Below are positions 14,387-23,585 of a DNA stretch of 64,000 nt, in pieces. The notes under the pieces are model-generated. The model searched no databases. It saw only the letters and a program-made list of their open reading frames with translations, and was not told the origin of the DNA. Source of the DNA: Sphaerimonospora cavernae (GTDB taxonomy: Bacteria > Actinomycetota > Actinomycetes > Streptosporangiales > Streptosporangiaceae); contig NZ_JBHMQT010000067.1 of NCBI RefSeq assembly GCF_042435035.1, positions 34,735 to 98,734 of the forward strand, in the 5' to 3' direction. Within the stretch, counting starts at the first letter, position 1. Every line of letters begins with the position of its first letter. The position numbers and the translations under genes are program-made.

Positions 14387-15160
14387 TCAGTGGACGCTGA
14401 AGCCGCCGTCCACGCAGATGGTCTGGCCGGTGACGTACGCGGAGGCGTCCCCGGCCAGGAACACGGCGGTGCCGGCGAAGTCGGCGGGGATGCCGTTGCG
14501 GCCGGTCATGGATCGCGCGGCGAGGGCCTCTACCCGCCCGGACACGGCCTGGGCGGGTGCGGTCAGCGGGGTGAGCACGAACCCGGGGATGATCGTGTTG
14601 CTGGTCACTCCGTGCCGGGACCACGCCTCCGCCTGAGAGCGGGTTAGTCCGCAGATGCCGGCCTTGGAGGCGCCGTAGACGCCACTGTCACCGAACGCGC
14701 TGATCGACTGCTGGGAACCGATGTTGATGATGCGTCCCCAACCGCGGTCGGCCATGCGCACCCCGAAGTGCCGGCCGAGCAGGAACGGCGCGGTCAGGTT
14801 GACGGCGATGGTCCGGTCGTAGTCGTCGGGAGTGAGCTCGGCCATGGGCTTGCGGATGTTGTTGGCCGCGTCGTTGACCAGGATGTCGATCTCGCCGAAC
14901 ACGCGCGGAGCCTCCGCGCACACGCGGGCCACGGCGTCGCGGTCGCCGAGGTCGGCGCTGATGGCGGCGGCCCGCACACCCTGCTTTTCCAGCGTCTTCA
15001 CGGCCTCGGCGAGTGCTTCGGCACGCCGGGCCACCAGGATCACGGCCGCCCCGGCCAGACCGATCGCCTCCGCCATCGCGTACCCGATGCCCGAACTGCC
15101 GCCGGTCACCAGCGCCACCCGGCCGTTGAGCGTGAACACCTTCTCGACGTAGGACGACAT
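14387..15160 (-). CDS. SDR family oxidoreductase (gluconate 5-dehydrogenase-like)
   Basis: The 257-residue protein has the classical short-chain dehydrogenase pattern: VALVTGGSSGIGYAMAEAI for the dinucleotide, and an altered NNAG motif (ILVNDAANN). Catalytic Ser is in IINIGSQQSISAF, the YGASKAG tetrad follows, and the C terminus GQTICVDGGFSVH is typical of gluconate/3-oxoacyl reductase types. The ATG at 15160 appears leaderless: TAAGTT lies at 15169-15174 on this strand, 8 nt before the start. It is divergent from the RND exporter gene. Substrate unknown. Confidence 0.9.
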   Translation of the reverse strand: MSSYVEKVFTLNGRVALVTGGSSGIGYAMAEAIGLAGAAVILVARRAEALAEAVKTLEKQGVRAAAISADLGDRDAVARVCAEAPRVFGEIDILVNDAANNIRKPMAELTPDDYDRTIAVNLTAPFLLGRHFGVRMADRGWGRIINIGSQQSISAFGDSGVYGASKAGICGLTRSQAEAWSRHGVTSNTIIPGFVLTPLTAPAQAVSGRVEALAARSMTGRNGIPADFAGTAVFLAGDASAYVTGQTICVDGGFSVH

Positions 15161-15168
15161 ACCGCGGG

Positions 15169-15174
15169 AACTTA
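15169..15174 (-). promoter_or_regulatory. -10 box of leaderless SDR transcript
   Basis: TAAGTT on the minus strand ends 8 nt before the ATG at 15160, the spacing expected when transcription begins at the start codon. No Shine-Dalgarno sequence is present, which supports leaderless translation. Confidence 0.45.
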
Positions 15175-15223
15175 GCAGTTAGGGTTTGGCCGTCCCCCGT
15201 CGTCGACTCAGGAGCTCCCCGCG

Positions 15224-18200
15224 ATGACCTCCCTGGCCAGGCTGAGCCTAGCCAACCGCACTCTCGTGATGTTGATCACACTCGTGCTGAGCGTGTTCGG
15301 CGCTCTCGCGATCCCCTCTTTGAAGCAGCAGCTTTTCCCGTCGCTGGAGTTCCCCGCCGCTTTCGCGGTGGCGAGCTACCCCGGCGCCGCCCCGGAGATC
15401 GTCGAAGAGCGGGTCACCAAGCCGATCGAGAACGGCTTCCAGGGCATCCCGGGGCTCACCGGCATCACCTCCACCTCAAAGGAGGGCCTGGCCCAGATCC
15501 AGGTGAAATACGAGTACGGCACCGACGTCGACACCGTGATCGGCAAGATGCAGCAGGCGGTGAGCCGGGTCAAGGCTCAGCTACCGGCCGGTGTCGACCC
15601 GCAGATCGTGGCCGGGAGCACCGACGACATCCCGGTCATGGTCATCGCGGTGAGTGACGGCGGCGATCAGCAGGGCACGGCCGGCAAAATCGACAAGACC
15701 GTGGTGCCGCGGCTGCAGGCGATCGAGGGGGTCCGCGACGTCGCCGTCAGCGGCGCCCGTGAGAAGCAGGTCGTGATCACGCCCGATCCGGTCAAGATGG
15801 TGCTGGCCGGCGTGTCACCGGCGGCGATCCCGGATCTGCTGCGCGCCAACGGCGTGACGATCCCGGCGGGCACGTTGACCGACGACGGCAAGTCGCTGAC
15901 CGTGCAGACCGGAGACCGCATCGGCAGTGTCGACGACCTGAAGAACCTGTATCTGACACCGGCCGCCGCCCCCGCCCAGCCGGGCACCCGCGCCAGGCCC
16001 GCGAAGCCGAGCAGGCCGGTCAAGCTCGGCGACATCGCCACGGTCGCCGTACAGGACGCCCCGGTCACATCGCTGACCCGCACCAACGGCCGCCCCAGCA
16101 TGGGCGTGTCGATCACGATGACCCCGGACGGCAACGCCGTACGGATCTCCCACGCGGTACGTGACGCCGTTCCCGACCTGACCCGCGGCCTGGGCGACGC
16201 GGCCGAGCTGACCGTGGTGTTCGACCAGGCCCCCTACATCGAGCGGTCGATCGGGGACCTCACCACCGAGGGCCTGCTCGGCCTGGCGTTCGCCGTGCTG
16301 GTCATCCTGGTGTTCCTGCTGTCGGTGCGGTCGACGCTGGTCACCGCGGTGTCGATCCCACTGTCGGTGATCATCGCGCTGATCGCGTTGTGGCTGGGCG
16401 ACTACTCGCTCAACATGCTGACGCTGGGCGCGTTGACGATCGCCATCGGCCGCGTCGTCGACGACTCGATCGTGGTGCTGGAGAACATCAAGCGGCATCT
16501 CGCCTACGGCGAGGAGAAACGCCGCGCCATCCTCACCGCGGTGCGTGAGGTGTCCGGCGCGGTGACGGCCTCGACGTTGACGACGGTCGCGGTGTTCCTG
16601 CCGATCGCGTTCGTCGGCGGCATGGTGGGGGAGCTGTTCAACCCGTTCGCGGTCACGGTGACCGTGGCGCTGCTGGCCTCGCTGCTGGTCGCGCTGACCG
16701 TGATCCCGGTCCTGGCGTACTGGTTCCTGAAGGCGCCCGGGATGTCCGCGCAGGAGATCGAGGCGGTGCGGGAGGACGCCGAACGCCGGGAGCTGCGCAA
16801 CCCCCTGCAACGGGCCTATCTGCCGGTGCTGCGGTTCGCCACCAGCAGGCGGCTGGTCACGCTGCTGATCGGCCTGGTGGTGTTCGCCGGGACGATGGCG
16901 CTGGCGCCGCACCTGAAGACGAACTTCCTCGACTCCTCCGGCATGGACACCACGCAGATCACCCAGCGGATGCCCACCGGGACGGATCTGGCCACCACGG
17001 ACTCGGCGGCCAAGAAGGTCGAGGCCGTCCTCGGGTCCCTCACAGGCGTGGAGTCCTACCAGGTGACCGTCGGCGGCGGAAACCGGATGCTCGGCGGACT
17101 GGGCGGCTCCGCCGACCGTGCGACGTACTCCGTGACGGTCGCCGAAGGGACCGACACCCCGGTGCTGGAGCAGACGCTGCGCGACCGGCTCAAGGGCGTG
17201 CCGGGCGTCGGCGACATCACCGTCGGCGGGGGAGGCGGAGGCTTCAACTCCGACCAGGTCCAGGTCATCCTGCGGGGTTCCGACACCGCCGTGCTGAAAG
17301 CCGCGGCCGTCTCCGTCCGCGACGCTCTCACCGGCATCGAAGGCCTGCGGGATGTCGCCTCAAACCTGGAAGACAGCACGCCAAGGGTGGAGGTCCACGT
17401 CGACCGGGAGAAGGCGGCGGCCCTGGGCCTGACCGAGGCCGGCATCGGCCAGGTCGTCGCGCAGGCCTTCCGCGGCGCGCCGATCGGCCAGATCGACGTC
17501 GACGGCCGCACCAGCGACATCGTGCTGCGCGGCGGTGACGCGCCCACCGACCTGACCGCGATCCGTGCCATCCAGGTGCCGACGGCGGCCGGCATGGCCA
17601 AGCTGAGCGACGTCGCCGACGTGGTGGAGGCCGCGGGCCCGACGCAGATCACCCGCCAGGACGGGACACGGACCGCCACCGTCTCCGGCAGGGCCGAGGC
17701 CGCCGACCTCGGCGCGATCACCGCCGAGGTCGACGCCAAGCTCAAGGCGATGAAGCTGCCGGCCGGAGTGAACTACGAGATCGGCGGTGCCAGCGCCGAT
17801 CAGGAGGACGCGTTCGCCGATCTCGGTCTGGCCATGCTGCTGGCCGTCGCGATCGTCTTCCTGATCATGGTGGCGACGTTCCGCAGCCTGGTGCAACCGT
17901 TGATCCTGTTGGTGTCGATCCCGTTCGCGGCGACCGGCGCGCTCGGGCTGCTGCTGGTCACCGACACCGCTCTCGGCGTGCCGGCGCTGATCGGCATGCT
18001 GATGCTCATCGGCATCGTGGTCACCAACGCGATCGTGCTGATCGACCTGGTCAACCAGTACCGGGACAAGGGGATGGGCATCGTCGAGGCGGTCATGGAG
18101 GGTGGCCGGCGACGGCTGCGCCCGATCCTGATGACCGCGATCGCGACGATCTGCGCGCTGACCCCGATGGCGCTCGGCGTGACCGGTTCCGGCGGTTTCA

Positions 18201-18397
18201 TCTCCCAGCCGCTGGCCATCGTCGTCATCGGCGGCCTGATCTCCTCGACACTGCTCACGCTGGTCCTGGTGCCGACCCTGTACACGATGGTCGAGCGCAC
18301 CAAGGAGCGCCTGCGGAAGCGCCGTACGCCCAGGACCCGGGTGGACGGCCCTGAGATGACGGTCTACGACGAGAAAACCCTCACCCCGACCGTGTGA
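15224..18397 (+). CDS. RND efflux transporter permease (AcrB/HAE-1 type)
   Basis: The protein has 1057 residues, the full family size. Its first helix is NRTLVMLITLVLSVFGALAI. A large outer domain follows, then the helix cluster with the proton-relay motif AIGRVVDDSIVVLENI near residue 410 (two adjacent aspartates). A second outer domain and the last helices with GIVVTNAIVLIDLVNQYRD near 925 complete it. It acts as a proton-driven pump in the membrane. No membrane-fusion or outer-channel partner is adjacent, as usual in Gram-positive bacteria. AGGAG lies 8 nt before the ATG. Substrate unknown. Confidence 0.95.
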   Translation: MTSLARLSLANRTLVMLITLVLSVFGALAIPSLKQQLFPSLEFPAAFAVASYPGAAPEIVEERVTKPIENGFQGIPGLTGITSTSKEGLAQIQVKYEYGTDVDTVIGKMQQAVSRVKAQLPAGVDPQIVAGSTDDIPVMVIAVSDGGDQQGTAGKIDKTVVPRLQAIEGVRDVAVSGAREKQVVITPDPVKMVLAGVSPAAIPDLLRANGVTIPAGTLTDDGKSLTVQTGDRIGSVDDLKNLYLTPAAAPAQPGTRARPAKPSRPVKLGDIATVAVQDAPVTSLTRTNGRPSMGVSITMTPDGNAVRISHAVRDAVPDLTRGLGDAAELTVVFDQAPYIERSIGDLTTEGLLGLAFAVLVILVFLLSVRSTLVTAVSIPLSVIIALIALWLGDYSLNMLTLGALTIAIGRVVDDSIVVLENIKRHLAYGEEKRRAILTAVREVSGAVTASTLTTVAVFLPIAFVGGMVGELFNPFAVTVTVALLASLLVALTVIPVLAYWFLKAPGMSAQEIEAVREDAERRELRNPLQRAYLPVLRFATSRRLVTLLIGLVVFAGTMALAPHLKTNFLDSSGMDTTQITQRMPTGTDLATTDSAAKKVEAVLGSLTGVESYQVTVGGGNRMLGGLGGSADRATYSVTVAEGTDTPVLEQTLRDRLKGVPGVGDITVGGGGGGFNSDQVQVILRGSDTAVLKAAAVSVRDALTGIEGLRDVASNLEDSTPRVEVHVDREKAAALGLTEAGIGQVVAQAFRGAPIGQIDVDGRTSDIVLRGGDAPTDLTAIRAIQVPTAAGMAKLSDVADVVEAAGPTQITRQDGTRTATVSGRAEAADLGAITAEVDAKLKAMKLPAGVNYEIGGASADQEDAFADLGLAMLLAVAIVFLIMVATFRSLVQPLILLVSIPFAATGALGLLLVTDTALGVPALIGMLMLIGIVVTNAIVLIDLVNQYRDKGMGIVEAVMEGGRRRLRPILMTAIATICALTPMALGVTGSGGFISQPLAIVVIGGLISSTLLTLVLVPTLYTMVERTKERLRKRRTPRTRVDGPEMTVYDEKTLTPTV

Positions 18398-18524
18398 CCC
18401 GTACGGCAGGCCGCGCCGCACTGCATCCGTGACGACACGCCCGGAGCGGGTCAGTGCGGCCGCGGGCGGCATGGACGTTCTCATCTATGGGAACGCCCGA
18501 TAACAGCAGTGAGAAGGCGGCCAA

Positions 18525-18530
18525 TAGACT
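18525..18530 (+). promoter_or_regulatory. -10 box of leaderless purB transcript
   Basis: TAGACT is followed by 8 nt and then the purB GTG. No ribosome binding site lies in between, so transcription probably starts at or one base before the GTG. Confidence 0.45.
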
Positions 18531-18538
18531 GACCCAAC

Positions 18539-19966
18539 GTGAGTGTCAAGCCGCGTATCCCGAATGTCCTGGCCGCCCGCTACGCCTCGCCGGAGCTGGC
18601 CCGCCTGTGGTCCCCACAGCACAAGATCGTGCTGGAGCGCAGGCTGTGGCTTGCGGTGCTCAAGGCCCAGGCCGACCTCGGGATCGCCGTGCCCGACCAG
18701 GCGATCGCCGACTACGAGAAGGTCGCCGACCTCGTCGACCTGGCCGCCATCGCCGAACGCGAACGCGTCACCCGGCACGACGTGAAGGCCCGCATCGAGG
18801 AGTTCAACGCGCTCGCCGGCCACGAACACGTGCACAAGGGCATGACCTCCCGCGACCTGACCGAGAACGTCGAGCAACTGCAGATCCGCGACAGCCTGCT
18901 GCTGGTCCGCGACCGGGTCGTCGCGCTGCTCGCCCGGCTCGGCAGGCTGGCCGGTGAGCACGCCGCCACCGTCATGGCCGGCCGCTCCCACAACGTCGCG
19001 GCGCAGGCCACCACACTCGGCAAGCGCTTCGCGACCGCGGCCGACGAGCTGCTGGTGGCGTACGCGCGGCTGGAAGACCTGCTGGAGCGCTACCCGCTGC
19101 GCGGGATCAAAGGCCCGGTCGGCACCGCCCAGGACATGCTGGACCTGCTTGGCTCACAGGAGCGGCTGGCGGAGCTGGAGGACCGGGTCGCCGCGCATCT
19201 CGGCTTCGCCCGGCGCTTCACCAGTGTCGGACAGGTCTACCCGCGTTCGCTCGACTACGACGTGCTCACATTGCTGGTGCAACTGGCCGCCGCGCCGTCG
19301 TCGCTGGCCAAGACGATCCGCCTGATGGCCGGGCACGAGCTGGTCACCGAGGGATTCGCCGAGGGCCAGGTCGGCTCGTCGGCGATGCCGCACAAGATGA
19401 ACACCCGCTCCTGCGAGCGTGTCAACGGCCTGACCGTCGTCCTGCGCGGGTACGCCTCGATGGCCGGGGAACTCGCGGGAGACCAGTGGAACGAGGGTGA
19501 CGTGTCCTGCTCGGTGGTCCGCCGGGTCGCCCTGCCCGACGCGTTCTTCGCCTTCGACGGCCTGATCGAGACCATGCTGACCGTGCTCGACGAGTTCGGC
19601 GCGTTCCCCGCCGTCATCGAGGCCGAACTGAACCGTTACCTGCCGTTCCTGGCCACCACGAAGATGCTGATGGCAGCGGTGCGGGCCGGCGTCGGCCGGG
19701 AGACCGCCCACGAGATCATCAAGGAGCACGCCGTCGCCTCGGCGCTGGCCATGCGGTCACGCGGCGCCGCCAACGAACTGCTGGACCGGCTCGCGGCCGA
19801 CTCCCGCTTCCCTCTCGGCCGGGCCGAGTTGGACGCCCTGCTCGCCGATCGGATCTCCTTCACCGGTGGCGCCGCCGCCCAGGTGGCCGAGCTCACCGGG
19901 CGGATCGGTGAGCTCGCCGCACGTCATCCCGACGCCGCCGCCTACACCCCCGGCGCCATCCTCTGA
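18539..19966 (+). CDS. purB: Adenylosuccinate lyase
   Basis: The protein has 475 residues. It shows the fumarase/aspartase superfamily signature GSSAMPHKMNTRSCERV near residue 280 (catalytic serine loop). HEHVHKGMTSRDLTENV near 95 carries the substrate-binding TS pair, and AGRSHNVAAQATTLGKRF near 145 carries the general acid His. It makes AMP from adenylosuccinate and also acts at the SAICAR step of purine synthesis. The GTG at 18539 gives the normal family N terminus (VSVKPRIPNVLAARYAS). The gene stands alone with its own leaderless promoter. Confidence 0.96.
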   Translation: MSVKPRIPNVLAARYASPELARLWSPQHKIVLERRLWLAVLKAQADLGIAVPDQAIADYEKVADLVDLAAIAERERVTRHDVKARIEEFNALAGHEHVHKGMTSRDLTENVEQLQIRDSLLLVRDRVVALLARLGRLAGEHAATVMAGRSHNVAAQATTLGKRFATAADELLVAYARLEDLLERYPLRGIKGPVGTAQDMLDLLGSQERLAELEDRVAAHLGFARRFTSVGQVYPRSLDYDVLTLLVQLAAAPSSLAKTIRLMAGHELVTEGFAEGQVGSSAMPHKMNTRSCERVNGLTVVLRGYASMAGELAGDQWNEGDVSCSVVRRVALPDAFFAFDGLIETMLTVLDEFGAFPAVIEAELNRYLPFLATTKMLMAAVRAGVGRETAHEIIKEHAVASALAMRSRGAANELLDRLAADSRFPLGRAELDALLADRISFTGGAAAQVAELTGRIGELAARHPDAAAYTPGAIL

Positions 19967-19973
19967 GCCCGCG

Positions 19974-20735
19974 GTGCGGGAGTTGACGGGCATCGAGGAT
20001 GTCGTGGCCGCCTCCGATGACGATGACCTGATCGTGTGGGCGGCCCAGGGCATGAAACCCGGCGTTCGGGCCTGGACGTACGGCGACGCCGTCGCCGTGG
20101 CCGGCCCACAGATCGCTCGCGGCGACCGGCTCGCCATCCGCGGCGGCACCGCCCACGCCGTCCCGCTGGTACGGCATGCCCTGGCCGAGGTGGGTCCGTC
20201 GTTCCGGCCGTTCGGCGACGCCGATGTCGTCCGTGACGTGACACAGGAGATCGAGAAGGTCCACTTTTCGGCAAATTTCTCCTGGATGGTGACGCGTAAG
20301 GCGCCCGAGCCGTACGCACTCGGACCGCCCGCCCGGGAACCGTACGAGCGGGCGGGGTGGTTGGACGGCGACGACGAACCCGGCGTGGCGGACCTGCTCA
20401 CAACGGCCCATCCCGACTCTTATGCCGTACCGGGCCTGGCCGGGGTGCACCGCTGGGCGGGCATCCGCGGCAGCTCGGGCGAGCTGCTGGCCGTCGCGGC
20501 CGACGCCTGGTCCGCGCCGGGCGTCGGCCTGATCGCCGGGGTGGCGACGGCCGTACGAGCACGCCGGCGTGGCCTGGGGGAGCGGGTCTGCCGGTTCCTC
20601 ACCGAAGCGCTGCTGGCCGAGCACGGCAGGGCGGCGCTGATGGTGGACGACTGGAACGACACCGCCATCGGCGTCTATGAGCGGCTCGGTTTCACCCGTC
20701 GGCGCGTCGCCTCATCCAGGGTCGTCACCGATTGA
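19974..20735 (+). CDS. GNAT family N-acetyltransferase
   Basis: The 253-residue protein has an N-terminal half without a clear motif. The C-terminal GNAT fold (about residues 130-250) has the acetyl-CoA loop as VATAVRARRRGLGERVCRFL (Q/RxxGxG/A type), then ALMVDDWNDTAIGVYERLGF, the standard motif B. The GTG at 19974 lies 7 nt after purB and suits coupled expression. The acceptor substrate is unknown. The gene overlaps the convergent HAD gene by 11 bp at the stop codons. Confidence 0.87.
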   Translation: MRELTGIEDVVAASDDDDLIVWAAQGMKPGVRAWTYGDAVAVAGPQIARGDRLAIRGGTAHAVPLVRHALAEVGPSFRPFGDADVVRDVTQEIEKVHFSANFSWMVTRKAPEPYALGPPAREPYERAGWLDGDDEPGVADLLTTAHPDSYAVPGLAGVHRWAGIRGSSGELLAVAADAWSAPGVGLIAGVATAVRARRRGLGERVCRFLTEALLAEHGRAALMVDDWNDTAIGVYERLGFTRRRVASSRVVTD

Positions 20736-21447
20736 CGACGCCGAAAGTGCCCTCGAGGACGCCGGGGAGTTCGGTCAGCGTGGCGATCGTGACGACCGGA
20801 GCCGGCACACGCAGGCCGGTGCGGTGGCGGTCCAGCCAGACGCCGTGCATACCGATCCGGGTCGGGCCGACCGCGTCGAATTCGAGATTGTCGCCCACGA
20901 GCAGCACCTCGTCCGGGCGCAGGCCCAGCTTCGCGGCAGCCCGCAGGTAGCACTCCGGCTCCGGCTTGAAACGGCCGCCGAGCGAGTCGGGCGTCAGCAC
21001 CGGGTCGAGTCGGTCCAGCAGCCCGAGGCGGCGCAGCTTGGCCTCCTGCTGCACGGGCACCCCGTTGGTCAGCACGCCCAGCGTCAGCCCCCTGCCGCTG
21101 TCGCGGAGGACGTCCAGCACTGGCGCGGCGTCCGGGAAGGCCGCCCAGGCGGTCTCATAATGCGAAAGGAAGTCAGCGAACGCCGCATCAAGATTCGGCG
21201 GCACGGGCAGGCCGAGCCGTACGCAGAACTCCCGCAGGCGCCTGCGCCGCTGCTCCTCGAAGGAGCACTCCCCGGAATGCCAGGCAGGCAGGTGCTTGTC
21301 CTCCAGTTCCCGCCACAGCGAGGGGGTCTGCGCCAGCAGTTCATGGCCGGGGGAGACCGACTCGGTCCAGCGGGTGACGCCGTGGGCGACCGCATCGCGG
21401 TGGTCGAAGAGGGTCTCGTCGAGGTCGAACAGAATTGCCCTGATCAC
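20725..21447 (-). CDS. HAD family hydrolase
   Basis: The protein has 240 residues. Motif I is ILFDLDETLFDHRDAV at residues 5-20 (nucleophile Asp and DxDxT), motif II LGVLTNG near 133, motif III lysine in the GGRFKPEPECY segment, and motif IV VGDNLEFDAVG near 196. This is the standard phosphatase set with a helical cap after motif I. The best guess is a small phosphometabolite phosphatase of the YjjG/REG-2 type. Its gene is convergent with the GNAT gene. Confidence 0.92.
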   Translation of the reverse strand: MIRAILFDLDETLFDHRDAVAHGVTRWTESVSPGHELLAQTPSLWRELEDKHLPAWHSGECSFEEQRRRRLREFCVRLGLPVPPNLDAAFADFLSHYETAWAAFPDAAPVLDVLRDSGRGLTLGVLTNGVPVQQEAKLRRLGLLDRLDPVLTPDSLGGRFKPEPECYLRAAAKLGLRPDEVLLVGDNLEFDAVGPTRIGMHGVWLDRHRTGLRVPAPVVTIATLTELPGVLEGTFGVVNR

Positions 21448-21507
21448 AAGCAGGGATTCTCTCAGGTCGGACGGAGTCGGCAGCAGCGTTCGCCGTACGC
21501 GCGGCTT

Positions 21508-22581
21508 TCAGCTCTCGCCGGAATCGTCCGGGCCTGGTCGGGTGGCGTTGCGGCGGAGCAGGGGGTGGAAGTTCATCGCCGCCTCCAGTTCACCGGGCAA
21601 CTCGTCGCGGTAGCGGCCGAGGGTCGACAGGTCGCTGTGGCCCAGCACCCGGCGTACCGCGTCCATGTCGGTGCCGTCGGCCAGCAGGTGCGTGGCGGTC
21701 GTGTGCCGTAAGCCGTGCGGGGTCACATCGCGGCGCTGTCCGGGCTCCACCCGCCGCTGCACCCGGTCGATCACCGCCTGTACGTCACCGCGTGCCAGCC
21801 TGTGTCCGCGCCACGACAGCAGCAGCGCCTTGTCGTCTCCGCCGCCGGGCCGTGCCTGAAGGTAGGCGTCGAGTAGCAGGGCGACGTCCTGTGGGAGGGG
21901 GACGTCTCTCGTCCGCCCGCCCTTGCCGAAGATCCGCCAGTAGCGCACCCCGTCGTTGGTGTAGAAGTCCTCCACGTTGGCCCGGACCAGCTCCGACACC
22001 CTCGGCCCGAGCGTGACCAGCAGCAGTACGATCAGCGCGTCGCGCACCTCGGTCCGCTGGTCCCGCCGCTTCGGCTTCGCCGGGCCGGCCTCGGCCGCGG
22101 GGGATCGGGCGGCCTGGATCAACCCCTCAGCCTGCTCCTTCGTCAGGGCGCGCCGCTCCGGGCGCAGCCCACCGCGTTCCCGTGCCGTCACGGACGAGGC
22201 CGCCATCGGGTTGAGATGCACCCACCCCGCGACCGCCGCATGTTTGAAAAGCGCGGACACCGATCGGCGGAACCGTGCCTGCGACGCCGCGCTCTGCAGC
22301 CCTTTTCCGGGTGCGTCGCGCTTGGGTGGTTTGGCCGTTGTTGTGCGTCTTTCGTCCGGTTTGCGGGCGAAGGCCAGCAGGGTTGCGTCGATGTCCTCAC
22401 CGGTCAGGTCGTCGAGCACCAGATCCGGGCCGGCCAGCCGTACGAACGTGGCGACGTCCCGTGCGTACACCTCGGCGGTGGCGGGGGAGAGGGCCCCGGT
22501 CAGTGTCCTGGCCCGGACCAGCTCCACGTAGCGGTCGGCGGCATCCTGCACGGTCAGTCGGTTCACCTGGGCGGGCAGCAT
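21508..22581 (-). CDS. Tyrosine recombinase (XerC/D-like site-specific integrase)
   Basis: The protein has 357 residues. Residues 10-130 look like the SAM-like core-binding domain. The catalytic domain has Arg194 in VTLGPRVSELVRAN, the lysine in IFGKGGRTRDVPL, HGLRHTTATHLL near 290, LGHSDLSTLGRY near 316-327, and the tyrosine nucleophile as the last residue of that motif. All catalytic residues are present, so it should be active. The ATG at 22581 appears leaderless (TACTGT at 22589-22594). No attachment site, relaxase or phage gene is next to it, so it looks like a chromosomal Xer-like gene rather than part of a mobile island. Confidence 0.9.
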   Translation of the reverse strand: MLPAQVNRLTVQDAADRYVELVRARTLTGALSPATAEVYARDVATFVRLAGPDLVLDDLTGEDIDATLLAFARKPDERRTTTAKPPKRDAPGKGLQSAASQARFRRSVSALFKHAAVAGWVHLNPMAASSVTARERGGLRPERRALTKEQAEGLIQAARSPAAEAGPAKPKRRDQRTEVRDALIVLLLVTLGPRVSELVRANVEDFYTNDGVRYWRIFGKGGRTRDVPLPQDVALLLDAYLQARPGGGDDKALLLSWRGHRLARGDVQAVIDRVQRRVEPGQRRDVTPHGLRHTTATHLLADGTDMDAVRRVLGHSDLSTLGRYRDELPGELEAAMNFHPLLRRNATRPGPDDSGES

Positions 22582-22775
22582 GATCTACACAGTACCGATC
22601 ACGACCGACAGCAAGCCTTCGGTGTGCGGTGGATCGTTCGCCTTTGAGGGCAGATGGATGCTCGGGTGATGGACGACAGAGCGACAAGGGGCTGCGCGGC
22701 TCGCATGTTGTGCTGCCACCAGTGGAGAGAAGTGCCCGACACCAGACAGAATTCACCTTCTGTCCGATATGGCAT

Positions 22776-23234
22776 TTACGTGGCGTTTACGAATGCTTCC
22801 GCCTCGGATTGTCCCATTCCGGTTTCGCCGCGCACCAGGAATACGGCCTGTTCGATGCGGCCGGCCGCCTTGAGTTCGCGTACCCGCGTCGCCAGGTCGG
22901 GTGCGGCGAGGTGGGCGGACCCTGCCGGGGGGACGGGCACGGCTTGGCCGGCGCCCAGAGTTTCCGTGATCATCTTCGCCTCTTTGAGGCCGAGCCCGGT
23001 GCGTTCCCGGACGAGCTTGATCGCCTCGATCTTCCGGCCGGCCGCCCATAGTTCCCGCACCTCTTGCTGTACGTGGGCCGGAATGGGCGGCAGCAGGCCC
23101 GGCGTCCGCCACGCGAGTTGCCCGCCGGGCCGTGCCCCCGCTCGAACCGCGACGAAGATCACAAAGATCACCGCCACGATCACGAGTCCACCGAGCAACA
23201 GGAAAAGAACTTCCACCACTCCTAATCCGACCAC
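22776..23234 (-). CDS. Membrane protein with two L7/L12 C-terminal-like segments
   Basis: The protein has 152 residues. One membrane helix (VLFLLLGGLVIVAVIFVIFV) spans residues 9-28 or so. Two related helical segments follow: residues 56-92, with KIEAIKLVRERTGLGLKEAK, and residues 115-149, with RIEQAVFLVRGETGMGQSEA. Both match the pattern of the ribosomal protein bL12 C-terminal domain (xIxVVRxxTGLGLKEAKxxVE), each seemingly only its two-helix core. The function is unknown; a membrane-tethered protein that binds translation factors is one idea. The region before it has no other gene. Confidence 0.7.
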   Translation of the reverse strand: MVGLGVVEVLFLLLGGLVIVAVIFVIFVAVRAGARPGGQLAWRTPGLLPPIPAHVQQEVRELWAAGRKIEAIKLVRERTGLGLKEAKMITETLGAGQAVPVPPAGSAHLAAPDLATRVRELKAAGRIEQAVFLVRGETGMGQSEAEAFVNAT

Positions 23235-23585
23235 GATGAGATCGTATGGCTTCGCCCGCTGAACGGCGAGAGGCGCGGACGGATTGACGTCCGGGTCGAA
23301 CCGGGCGCAGGACCGCGTTTCTCCCCTCTCTCGGAGCCCTTGTCGTGATGCGCGATAATGACCATTATGTCAAGTAGTCAGCTTCGGGTTCTCCCCAGCC
23401 GCGCCCACTCGGAGATCTCGGACAACCACGGCCTCCCGCGGCTCGAAGGCCCGCCGGCTAACGGCTGGCGGCGAACTCGCAGCGTGACGACGCTGGGTTA
23501 GGCTGGCTTCGGCTGATCGAAACCCTTGGTCAGCGTCTCGCCGGTGGTCGGCTTGCGACGTCCGGACAAGCAAGAGGAGTGAGAC
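23235..23585. other. Intergenic region with an ATAATG inverted repeat and a promoter
   Basis: No gene is seen in these 351 bases. At 23355-23368 ATAATG and CATTAT form a perfect inverted repeat with a 2-nt centre, AT-rich in a GC-rich setting; metal regulators of the Fur type use similar sites. TAGGCT at 23499-23504 could be the -10 box for the Uma2 gene. AAGAGGAG at 23571-23578 is that gene's ribosome binding site. Confidence 0.5.

Noticed and set aside
21508..22581. Tyrosine recombinase as marker of an integrated element
   Set aside because: No tRNA, direct repeats, excisionase, relaxase or phage genes are near; flanks are ordinary chromosomal genes.
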